Source: Pirellulales bacterium (GTDB lineage Bacteria > Planctomycetota > Planctomycetia > Pirellulales > Thermoguttaceae). From it: 64,000 bases of DNA. Numbering within the stretch: position 1 is the first letter of the stretch; each line of letters starts with the position of its first letter. This document shows, piece by piece, positions 1 to 8,267 of this stretch. The stretch spans positions 1 through 64,000 of the forward strand of contig JADLEL010000051.1 of the NCBI GenBank assembly GCA_020846145.1, read 5' to 3'. The position numbers were made by a program, and so were the translations under genes. The notes beneath the pieces are model-generated. The model was not told the DNA's origin. It saw only the letters and a list, made by a program, of their open reading frames with translations, and did no database searches.

Positions 1-17
1 ATTATCCTCAAAGTTTT

Positions 18-105
18 TCGTTTAGCCCGGAGCCAACGGCGACGGCGGGTGGAGTTTTCCAGTGCCCCTTATGCCCGCCGTCGCCGTTGGCTCCGGGCTA
101 AACGA
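18..105. repeat. Palindromic element, perfect 32-bp inverted repeat (tcgtttagcccggagccaacggcgacggcggg), copy 1
   Basis: Arms 18-49 and 74-105 are exact reverse complements; a second copy lies at 3699-3807. Confidence 0.95.
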
Positions 106-370
106 TTGGTTGCGGCTACGCCGCGCTAGGCTAAAGGCATAACCTACTGAAAATCTCGTCCGGCAGGCGAGACCTTTTAATCAAACCTAGCTTATGGCAG
201 AAGAATTGGGATTCCACCCGGTTGGGTGTACCCGTGGAAACATCCGCCGCTATAATCGGAATAGCAGTTTCTTTCCCCCTGGCTTTACCGCGATGGATGC
301 ATATTCCAAGGCGAGAACTGTCGGCCGCGCTCATCCACCCAGACCAATGAGCACGGCCTTTTTATGTGAC

Positions 371-449
371 GTAGGACAGTTTTCTAAACTGTCCCCGATA
401 GGAAGCCAGGGATTGATAAAATCAATGACAGGTTGGAAACCTGTCCTAC
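371..449. repeat. Compound palindrome: two hairpins (ggacagttttctaaactgtcc and gacaggttggaaacctgtc)
   Basis: Internal inverted repeats at 374-394 and 427-445; outer gtaggacag/ctgtcctac also pair; ends at the stop of the 451-2433 gene. Confidence 0.8.
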
Positions 450-450
450 T

Positions 451-2433
451 CTATTCGAGGTTTTTGAGCGCGGCCTCGGCGGCCCAACGGACGCGGGGGC
501 TTTTGGCGAGTTCTTTGAGGACGGGGATACCCGGCACGGCGGCGGGTTTGCCGATCGCGCCCAGCGCCGAGGCGAAGGAGCGCTGCACCTGCACCTCTTC
601 GCCTTCGACTTCGGCGGCGGCAATGAGCGCGGACACCGCCGGGGCAGCTTGCGGGCCGATGGCCGCAATCGCATTGCCCGACATCAGCCGGACGTTCGGA
701 TCCTTATCCTTCAGCGCCGCGATAAGTGCGGGCAAGGCGAAGAGAGACGCTTTGCCCGCGTTGCGCAAGGCGATGGCCGCCAATCCGCGCACGACGGGAT
801 CCGCATCGGACAAGGACCTCGCGATTTCGGCGATGCTGCCGGTCGGGACGCGCGGTTCCTTCACGTTCGCGGCGGCGGCCCATGCGGCAGGGCCGATTTT
901 CGCGAGGATGATGTCATCCACGCCGAGGTTGTAGCCGGAAGAGGCCTCGCTCTTGCCGAGGCAAACGAAAGTCAGGGTGTGGCGGCCCTTGGTCAGATGC
1001 GGCCAGCCCACTTGATACGAAAGCCCGACGAACGTTTCGAGCGCGTAGCCGTTGAACTGCGTCCGCGGGCGGAGGTCCGCGCCCGGCTCGTGTTCGAGTT
1101 GCGCGGCCGAAGGCTCCTTGCCGTCGAGCAGCACCGTGTAAATGCCGTAATCGGAAGCTTGCGCAACCTCGGTGTAGATTTCGTAGCGGCCGTCTTCGGG
1201 CACGTCGAAGGGGATTTCGATCTTCGATCCCTTTCCCTCGGCCTTGAAGAGGATCACGTCCTTGGACCAGAAAAGCTCCGGCATGAGCGAGGCTTCACCC
1301 CCTTCGGTCTTCACCTCGGCCAGCGACTTCTCGACCTCGATTTGCCGGGCGTTGCCCTGTGGGAGCCGCGCCGAACCGTAGGGGACCGGCGGCTGGTCCA
1401 GGGCGATTCCTTCCTGATACCAGAAGGCGACGCTGGACATCAGATCGGTGCGCTCGCCGAAGGCCGATTTGACCGCCCCGTCGGCGTTGTAGGTCCAGCC
1501 TTTGTGCTCGATCTCGACCTTGAGCGATTTCGTGAACGGGATCGGATCGATCACGTGCCAGCGGTAGGCAGTCATGCGCGAGCCGAGATCGGTTCCTTCG
1601 GCGACGGTTACGCCGTAGTACGGGCCGTCGTCCTCGTGCAGGCCCCAGGCGTCATTGAAATAATCCTCGCTGCCGGTGCCCTCGATCGACGGCTTCCGCT
1701 CGCCATCGACCCAAAAGAACTCGTCCCCCTCGCCGAACCAACCGGCCTCGGCCTGCACGACCGAAAGCACGGTGCCGACGTAATGCCCCCTGCCGGAGAC
1801 TTTTAGGAATTCATACAAGCTGCCATCGGCCGGGGCGGGCAAGGACTGCCGGTAGCGGGCGTGGAAGTAGGGCACGTTTGCCGGAAGCCCGGGAACTTTT
1901 TGCCAATCGACGTGGAAGTAGAGGTTCGACACGCGGCGGCGGCCTTCGTTGGTAACGGTGATTTTACAGGACTTTTTGAAGGGCATCGGCCAGTAGCAAT
2001 TCCGCGCGCGGCCGTCGGAACTGTCGCGGACCATCAACGACCGGACTTTCTTCTCGACGCCGTGGCCGACGGCGAAGAAATCGCCCAACGGCGCATCGAC
2101 GCTCGGCGTTTCGCTGCCGTCGTAATAGACGCGCAGCCGCAGCAGCCGCGGCCAGCCGTATTCGTTGGCGGCGATGGTGATCCAAAGATGCGACACGACG
2201 CCGGGGCCTTGCAGATCGGCCAGCACGATGGTCTCGCCGGGGATCGGACGCTTGCTGTCGTCGTTCGAACTCCAGTCGGGATTGTTCGACGAAGCGCGAT
2301 GGGCGCTGAAGTTCTTAGGATCCAACAAGCGAAAGGGATCCGGTATGCCCAAGCCGGATAGTTGAGCGAAGAGGTTGCCGGCCGCGGAAAGCAATAAAAC
2401 CGACGTCAGGGCGAGGATGAAAGTTCGCTTCAT
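451..2433 (-). CDS. DUF2961-type secreted protein with C-terminal HEAT-like repeats
   Basis: Signal peptide MKRTFILALTSVLLLSAAGNLFAQ; GPGVVSHLWITI, FFWVDGERKPSIEGTGSEDYFNDAWG typical of DUF2961; C-terminal HEAT-like helices (DPVVRGLAAIALRNAG). Confidence 0.8.
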   Translation of the reverse strand: MKRTFILALTSVLLLSAAGNLFAQLSGLGIPDPFRLLDPKNFSAHRASSNNPDWSSNDDSKRPIPGETIVLADLQGPGVVSHLWITIAANEYGWPRLLRLRVYYDGSETPSVDAPLGDFFAVGHGVEKKVRSLMVRDSSDGRARNCYWPMPFKKSCKITVTNEGRRRVSNLYFHVDWQKVPGLPANVPYFHARYRQSLPAPADGSLYEFLKVSGRGHYVGTVLSVVQAEAGWFGEGDEFFWVDGERKPSIEGTGSEDYFNDAWGLHEDDGPYYGVTVAEGTDLGSRMTAYRWHVIDPIPFTKSLKVEIEHKGWTYNADGAVKSAFGERTDLMSSVAFWYQEGIALDQPPVPYGSARLPQGNARQIEVEKSLAEVKTEGGEASLMPELFWSKDVILFKAEGKGSKIEIPFDVPEDGRYEIYTEVAQASDYGIYTVLLDGKEPSAAQLEHEPGADLRPRTQFNGYALETFVGLSYQVGWPHLTKGRHTLTFVCLGKSEASSGYNLGVDDIILAKIGPAAWAAAANVKEPRVPTGSIAEIARSLSDADPVVRGLAAIALRNAGKASLFALPALIAALKDKDPNVRLMSGNAIAAIGPQAAPAVSALIAAAEVEGEEVQVQRSFASALGAIGKPAAVPGIPVLKELAKSPRVRWAAEAALKNLE

Positions 2434-2481
2434 GTTTCGTTCTCCGATAGGGATTTTCCGGTTCATCCTAAGGGAGGAAAA

Positions 2482-2536
2482 CCGGCGGAGGCGGAGCCTC
2501 CGGGGACAGTGTGTTCCCAGGCAGGAGCCTGGGAAC
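2482..2536. repeat. Two-hairpin element (ggaggcggagcctcc + gttcccaggcaggagcctgggaac)
   Basis: Inverted repeats read directly; a diverged second copy lies at 13651-13708. Confidence 0.75.
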
Positions 2537-2570
2537 AAGGAACAGGTTTCGTTCTCCGTGGAAAGGATGG

Positions 2571-3578
2571 TTACAGCGCGGTCGTTTCGGGGTATCCGAA
2601 CATCAAATTGAAGTTCTGCACCGCCGCGCCCGACGCGCCTTTGATCAGGTTGTCGAGGCAACTGATCGTCAGCACGCGGCCGCGAACGATGCGGATGGTG
2701 AGATCGCAAAAGTTGGTGTAGCTCGAATCTTTCGTGCCCGGCAGGTGCTCGACCACGCGGACGAACGGCTCGTCGGCGTAAAAATCACGGAACAGTTGCA
2801 TCAGTTTCTCTTCCGACGCTTCGACCAGGGGCTGGCTATACGTGGTGCTGAGGATGCCGCGGTCCATAGGCACCAAATGCGGCGTGAAGATCACTTCCAC
2901 TGTCTTGCCCGACGCGCGGCCGAGAATCTGCTCGATTTCGGGCGTGTGGCGGTGGCGGCCGATATTGTAAGCCGAAATGCTTTCGTTGCACTCGGCATAG
3001 AGCGTGGTGAGCTTGGGCGTGCGGCCCGCGCCCGAAACGCCGCTCTTCGAGTCGATGATGATCGTTTTCGGATCGATGAGTCCCGCCTTCAACAGCGGGA
3101 CCAAGGCCAAAATGGCCGAGGTCGTGTAGCAACCGGGGTTGGCGACCAGGTTGGCGGGCGGAATCTGCTCGCGGAACAACTCAGGCAGGCCGTAGGGCGT
3201 TTTGCCCACCCGCGCGGGATCGGCGTGTTTTTGGCCGTACCATTCGGCGTACGATTCGGGGGTATCGAGGCGGTAGTCGGCGCTGAAATCGATCACCCTC
3301 GCTCCTGCTTCTAAAAGCGGGGCGACGATCGACGCCGACGCGCCGTGAGGCAGGCAGCTAAAAACGCATTCCGCCCGGGCAGCGACTTCGGCCGGGCTAA
3401 GGTCTTCCAAACGCAAATCGAGCCGATTCGTGAGCGAGGGATGGATCATCGCAATCGGCGGCTGTCCCTCCTGCCGACTGGTAACGGCCACAATTTCGAC
3501 TTCGGGATGTCGAAGCAGGATTTTGATCAATTCCAAGGCGGTATAGCCCGTCGCGCCCAGAATGGCAATGCGTGTCAT
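2571..3578 (-). CDS. argC: N-acetyl-gamma-glutamyl-phosphate reductase
   Basis: [41 protein letters not shown] catalytic Cys, HRHTPEIEQ. Confidence 0.93.
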   Translation of the reverse strand: MTRIAILGATGYTALELIKILLRHPEVEIVAVTSRQEGQPPIAMIHPSLTNRLDLRLEDLSPAEVAARAECVFSCLPHGASASIVAPLLEAGARVIDFSADYRLDTPESYAEWYGQKHADPARVGKTPYGLPELFREQIPPANLVANPGCYTTSAILALVPLLKAGLIDPKTIIIDSKSGVSGAGRTPKLTTLYAECNESISAYNIGRHRHTPEIEQILGRASGKTVEVIFTPHLVPMDRGILSTTYSQPLVEASEEKLMQLFRDFYADEPFVRVVEHLPGTKDSSYTNFCDLTIRIVRGRVLTISCLDNLIKGASGAAVQNFNLMFGYPETTAL

Positions 3579-3698
3579 GGTATGCGTTCCACCAAAATGA
3601 AAATAGCCGAAAGGGGAGTAATCATCGATTTTATTCGGGAAAACATAAAAATATACCATCCCACCCTCCCGACCGCCAAGGGGCCGCGATGCCTCTCC

Positions 3699-3807
3699 TC
3701 GTTTAGCCCGGAGCCAACGGCGACGGCGGACGGCAAAAAAGCTCAATCAATAGATTATGTTATCCTTCTCCCCGAAACGCCGTCGCCGTTGGCTCCGGGC
3801 TAAACGA
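3699..3807. repeat. Palindromic element, perfect 30-bp inverted repeat, copy 2 of the 18-105 element
   Basis: Arms 3699-3728 and 3778-3807 identical in sequence to copy 1 arms; loop unrelated. Confidence 0.95.
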
Positions 3808-3924
3808 ATGGGTGGTCGAACTTGGCGCGGTTTCCCCCCTTGTTGATAAAGCATCCTTCAAAGTGGTAGAATTATTCGCTAGTCGAAATCGTCTTTGCAA
3901 AGATCGTTTCACCGAGGCGCATTC

Positions 3925-4989
3925 GTGAATTCACCCTCTCTTACGCCATCATCCGTCGAAAACCGCCTCGCGGGGCTGCAATACGTCATCGGCAATACGC
4001 CGCTGTTGGCTATCGAATACGCCTTTCGCGGCGAGCCGCGGATTATTTACGCCAAAGCCGAGCACTATAACTTGACGGGCAGCATCAAAGACCGCATGGC
4101 GCTGCATATTTTGCGAAAGGCGTATCGGGAAGGTCGCATTCGGGCCGGCGATCGAATCGTCGAGGCCACGAGCGGCAACACGGGCATTGCGTTCTCGGCC
4201 ATCGGCCGCGCGCTGGGGCATCCGGTGACGATCTTCATGCCCGATTGGATGAGCCGCGAGCGGGTGCTGCTGATTCGCGGCTTGGGGGCCGAGATCGTGC
4301 CCGTCTCCCGGCAGCAGGGCGGATTTTTGGGGAGTATCCGCGAGTCGGAAGAACTCGCCCGCAAGGATTCGCACGTCTTTTTGCCCTGCCAGTTCGCCAA
4401 CGATGCAAACGTCGAAGCCCACGAGCAATCGACCGGCCCGGAAATCTCCTTGCAGTTGGAATCGCAGGGACTCGAACCGGCGGCGTTCGTCGCGGGGGTG
4501 GGGACGGGCGGCACGGTGATGGGCGTGGGCCGCCACCTGCGGAGGAAAAATCCGGCGGTCCGCATTCATCCGCTGGAGCCGGCCGAATCGCCCACGCTTA
4601 CGGTCGGGCACAAGGTCGGGCAGCATCGCATTCAAGGCATTTCCGACGAGTTCATTCCGGCGATCGTGAAACTCGACGAACTCGACCGGACGGTGCAAGT
4701 TTCCGACGGCGACGCCATTCGCATGGCGCAAAAACTCGCCGCCCAACTGGGCTTGGCGGTGGGCATCTCCTCGGGCGCGAATTTCATCGGCGCGGTCATG
4801 CTGCAAAACGAACTCGGTCCCGAAGCCGTCGTGGCGACCGTTTTTTCCGACGACAACAAAAAGTATTTGAGCACTGATCTCTTCAACGAGGAGCCGATCC
4901 AAGACGGCCACCTCTCGCCGCACGTCGAGCTAACCGCCTACCGTGCAATAGACCGCGTTTGCGGCCTGTGCGAGGGGCAAAACGAATAG
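3925..4989 (+). CDS. PLP-dependent cysteine synthase family protein
   Basis: [53 protein letters not shown] start assumed. Confidence 0.88.
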   Translation: MNSPSLTPSSVENRLAGLQYVIGNTPLLAIEYAFRGEPRIIYAKAEHYNLTGSIKDRMALHILRKAYREGRIRAGDRIVEATSGNTGIAFSAIGRALGHPVTIFMPDWMSRERVLLIRGLGAEIVPVSRQQGGFLGSIRESEELARKDSHVFLPCQFANDANVEAHEQSTGPEISLQLESQGLEPAAFVAGVGTGGTVMGVGRHLRRKNPAVRIHPLEPAESPTLTVGHKVGQHRIQGISDEFIPAIVKLDELDRTVQVSDGDAIRMAQKLAAQLGLAVGISSGANFIGAVMLQNELGPEAVVATVFSDDNKKYLSTDLFNEEPIQDGHLSPHVELTAYRAIDRVCGLCEGQNE

Positions 4990-5051
4990 GCTCCTCGAAA
5001 TGCAAGATCGGATCGAAAATGCCGCCGCCCGCGGATCTCATTCGGGAGTGG

Positions 5052-6146
5052 CTAGATCAATCGGTTATACATCTCGATGTATTCCCCGACCATTTTCTCC
5101 ACCGTGAATTCGCCGGCGGCTCGGTCGCGCGCGGCTTGGCCGAGGCGGCGGGCAAGCGCGGCATCTTCCAAGAGCCGAGAGGCTCCGCGGGCGAAGCCGG
5201 CGCGGTCGCCGACCCGCACCAACAAACCGGTTTGATTGTGGACGAGTTCCCGCGTGCCGGGAATGTCGCTTGCCACGACGGGAACGCAGGCCGCCATCGC
5301 CTCCAAAATCGCGTTCGATTGGCTTTCGTAGGCGCCGGTGGACCAAAGCAGGTCGAAATGCGGAAGAAACCGGTCCAAGTCGTCGCGAAATCCGAGAAAA
5401 TGCACGTGGCCGCCGATGCGGACCTGATCGCGGAACCTCCGCAGCCGGCCGCGGTGCGGTCCGTCGCCGAAAATCAACAGATGCACGTCCTTGCGGACGA
5501 CCTTCAACAGATCGGCGGCCCAAATGGCGTCCTTTACCCGTTTGTGCGGCAAGAGCCGGCCGACCAGTCCGATCAGGCGGCTGTCGCCGGGCAGGCCCAG
5601 TTCGTCGAGGATTTGCCGTCGCGTGCAAGTCGGCGGGCCGGGCAATTCCACGGCGTTGGAGATGATTTGGAACTTTTCCTCCGGCAGGCCGTTTCGCACG
5701 TAAAGATCCTTGACGCTCCCGCCGTTGGCCGCCAAGCACGCCGCGCGGCGGCCGATTTGACGGTCGAGCCTTGCTTGCATCCAACTTTCGACCGGCTCCA
5801 TGGAGCGGTAACTCGCGAAGAAGCGTTTTGCTCCGCCGCCCAAAACCGCCGCGAGTCCGTAGCCGTTCGCCGCGCCGCCCCAGGCATGGATCGCGTCGGG
5901 CCGCAAGCCGTCAACGAGCCGTTTCAGATTCCACAAGGCGCGGGGATCGAACATCCAGCGTCGTTCGAGGATCGTCGGCCGAATGCCGGAAAGGGGAATC
6001 ATTTCCGGCGTCGTTCCGGCGGACGCGAGGGCGCAGACGTGCGCGTCGAATCCTGCCCGCATAAGTCCCGCGGCCAGCAAGCCGAGCTGCTTCTCCGCGC
6101 CGGAGCGGTCGAGCATCGGAAGAAGATGGAGAATGCGCGGCGTCAT
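5052..6146 (-). CDS. Glycosyltransferase family 4-like
   Basis: MTPRILHLLPMLDRSGAEKQLGLLAAGL, VGRLLPHKRVKDAI, ESQSNAILEAMAACVPVVASDIPGTRELV. Confidence 0.9.
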   Translation of the reverse strand: MTPRILHLLPMLDRSGAEKQLGLLAAGLMRAGFDAHVCALASAGTTPEMIPLSGIRPTILERRWMFDPRALWNLKRLVDGLRPDAIHAWGGAANGYGLAAVLGGGAKRFFASYRSMEPVESWMQARLDRQIGRRAACLAANGGSVKDLYVRNGLPEEKFQIISNAVELPGPPTCTRRQILDELGLPGDSRLIGLVGRLLPHKRVKDAIWAADLLKVVRKDVHLLIFGDGPHRGRLRRFRDQVRIGGHVHFLGFRDDLDRFLPHFDLLWSTGAYESQSNAILEAMAACVPVVASDIPGTRELVHNQTGLLVRVGDRAGFARGASRLLEDAALARRLGQAARDRAAGEFTVEKMVGEYIEMYNRLI

Positions 6147-6170
6147 GGCAGAATTGGAAATTGACGATTG

Positions 6171-6240
6171 CAAATTTCAAATTTCAAATTGAACAAGATC
6201 AACTTTCCTTTTTTCCTATCCCCTATCCCCTATCCCCTAT
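6171..6240. repeat. Heptanucleotide arrays (CAAATTT)n and (CCCCTAT)n
   Basis: caaatttcaaatttcaaatt at 6171-6190; cctatcccctatcccctatcccctat at 6215-6240. Confidence 0.9.
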
Positions 6241-6762
6241 TTCTTGCATCTCCCCCGGTTCCAGCATGGCGACGTAGGGGAGGTTGCGATACCGATCGCG
6301 GTAGTCGAGGCCGTATCCGACGACGAAGGCGTCGGGGACTTCAAAGCCCACGAAGTCGGGTTTCATCTCGACTTCGCAACGCCCTTGCTTCATCAACAGC
6401 ACCGCGCATTTGAGGCTTGCCGGGCCGAGTTCGTCGATCTGCGGGATCAATTCCCAAAGCGTGTGCCCCGTATCGAAGATGTCGTCCACCAAAAGCACGT
6501 CGCGGTCGCGAATGCCGTCCGACAACAAATCGGTGTTCAACACCAAGGGGCCGGGCCGGGTGCCGCTCCGATAGCTGCGCGCCTGCACCAAATCGACGCG
6601 GAGCGGCATGTTCAACAGGCGGATCAAGTCGGCCAAGAGCACGATGCTGCCGATCAACACCCCCACGATCGTCAGCGGCTTGTCCCGATAATGCGCATGG
6701 ATGCTTTCGGCCAGCCGCCGTATTCCTTCGCGTAATTGCTCTTCGCTGAGTAAGGTTTTCAT
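6223..6762 (-). CDS. hpt: Hypoxanthine phosphoribosyltransferase
   Basis: LTIVGVLIGSIVLLADLIRLL, VLLVDDIFDTGHTLWELI (PRPP motif), VPDAFVVGYGLDYRDRYRNLPYVAML. Confidence 0.93.
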   Translation of the reverse strand: MKTLLSEEQLREGIRRLAESIHAHYRDKPLTIVGVLIGSIVLLADLIRLLNMPLRVDLVQARSYRSGTRPGPLVLNTDLLSDGIRDRDVLLVDDIFDTGHTLWELIPQIDELGPASLKCAVLLMKQGRCEVEMKPDFVGFEVPDAFVVGYGLDYRDRYRNLPYVAMLEPGEMQEIGDRG

Positions 6763-6979
6763 GATTTAACTTCCTAGCATCGAAAGGGGAGGATGGAACA
6801 GGATATCGCGATCCGCGGAAATATTACCACAATCCAAGCAAATTGCCCAGATCGTGGCGGAAAATGCGGGAAAAGAGCCTTTGAAACCGTGGATTGGGCC
6901 GGGGAATCCAACCGGATTATTCGCCAATACGCAGGAGAATAGGTTGGCAACCTGTCCTACGCGCGTGCAGTTTGCGCCA

Positions 6980-7185
6980 ATGTAACCGTACACAGGGGAC
7001 TGTCCCGATTTTCGCGGCGCAAAAGATGATGGTGCCGTAAAAGTGCTTAACCGCCGCGAAAATGGGACTGTCCCCCTCGCGCCGCGGGAAGGGGACAGGT
7101 CCATGTTTTCGGCCTACCGTTTGTCGGCAATATACGTTTTCCCGCCGAAAAATGGACCAGTCCCCGACCGGGGCGAGAACGCTTA
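6980..7185. repeat. Twin-hairpin dispersed element, copy 1
   Basis: ggggactgtcccgattttcgcggcg...cgccgcgaaaatgggactgtcccc then ggggacaggtccatgttttcggc...gccgaaaaatggaccagtcccc; near-identical copy at 55400-55597. Confidence 0.9.
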
Positions 7186-7336
7186 CGCGCCAATTTTCGA
7201 GATACCGCTGTTCAAATTCGCCGCTTGGAGGTATGCTAAAAGTTGAATTTCGATGGGTATTGACTTCATTTTGGACTTTGGACGGCAATGCCCGCCTTAC
7301 ATTCCTGCCAAATTCTTCCCCCCCCCAGGTGAAGCC

Positions 7337-8197
7337 ATGTTTCTCCGATGTTTGTTCGCGGCGGCGTTGTTTTTCCCGATGGCGCGCGTGCTCGAAGCCC
7401 AGGATATCCCCCAGCCGCAATTCGGCCGGCTGACTCCCGCCCAACAGCGACAGATTATGAAGGCCATGCAGCGTCAGGGCATGCAGCCGGGCATGCAGCC
7501 GGGGATGCAGGCAATGCAGGGCGTGCCGTTCGAGGCCGCCGGCAAGCTCGAGGCCATCGGGAGAGGCCAGGTAAAAATCATGGACGACAACGGAAAAGAG
7601 TGGGTGATTTCCTTCAATCAGCAAACCGCGGTCAAAACCACCGGCGAAGCCGCGCCCGAATTTCTCAAGCCCGGCATGTGCGTGGAATTCGCCGCCGAGG
7701 TCGATGCGAAAGGGATCGTACCCGGAAAAGTCGAGGAACTTTCCATCGTAACGCCTTCCAAGGAGCGGCCCAGCGGAGTCTTTCCCGAAGGGGGCGGCGA
7801 GGCGGCCAAAGCCGCGGCGAAACCGGCGGCAAAAACCGCGGCCGCCGCGAAAGCGAAAAAAGGAGCGGCCGCCGGACCCGCCGTGATGAGCAAAGTGGTG
7901 GGCCACGTCAAGAGCGCGAAAAGCGGAAAACTCCTGGTCCAAGCCGGCCGCACCACCGTGCAATTCGAGTTGGGCGAGAACGCGAAGATCTCCATCGACA
8001 TGGCTGACGGCGCGTTCGCCTCCAAAGGCGACAAGGTCGAAATCAAAGGCATGCAAATGCCCAACATGCCCAACCAGGGGCAAGCCCAATCGATAACCAT
8101 CGCACTTGCGGAACCGCTGGGCTTGCCGAAGAAAAAGGCCGAGGCCGGCAAATCCGAGCCGCCTCGCCCGCCCAAGGCCATCAAGCCTAAAAAGTAG
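7337..8197 (+). CDS. Secreted hypothetical protein with MQPG-rich and Ala/Lys-rich segments
   Basis: Signal peptide MFLRCLFAAALFFPMARVLEAQ; no recognised domain. Confidence 0.75.
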   Translation: MFLRCLFAAALFFPMARVLEAQDIPQPQFGRLTPAQQRQIMKAMQRQGMQPGMQPGMQAMQGVPFEAAGKLEAIGRGQVKIMDDNGKEWVISFNQQTAVKTTGEAAPEFLKPGMCVEFAAEVDAKGIVPGKVEELSIVTPSKERPSGVFPEGGGEAAKAAAKPAAKTAAAAKAKKGAAAGPAVMSKVVGHVKSAKSGKLLVQAGRTTVQFELGENAKISIDMADGAFASKGDKVEIKGMQMPNMPNQGQAQSITIALAEPLGLPKKKAEAGKSEPPRPPKAIKPKK

Positions 8198-8256
8198 GTT
8201 ATGCTTCGGCATAACGAAAGCATGGATGGCCAAAATATGCTGAGGCATAACCTGCG
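8194..8256. repeat. Inverted-repeat element (aggttatgcttcggcataac ... tatgctgaggcataacct)
   Basis: Paired arms directly readable downstream of the 7337-8197 CDS. Confidence 0.7.
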
Positions 8257-8267
8257 CGGCTACCCAT

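Noticed and set aside
433-1806. 457-aa plus-strand ORF
   Set aside because: Antisense to the DUF2961 protein gene.
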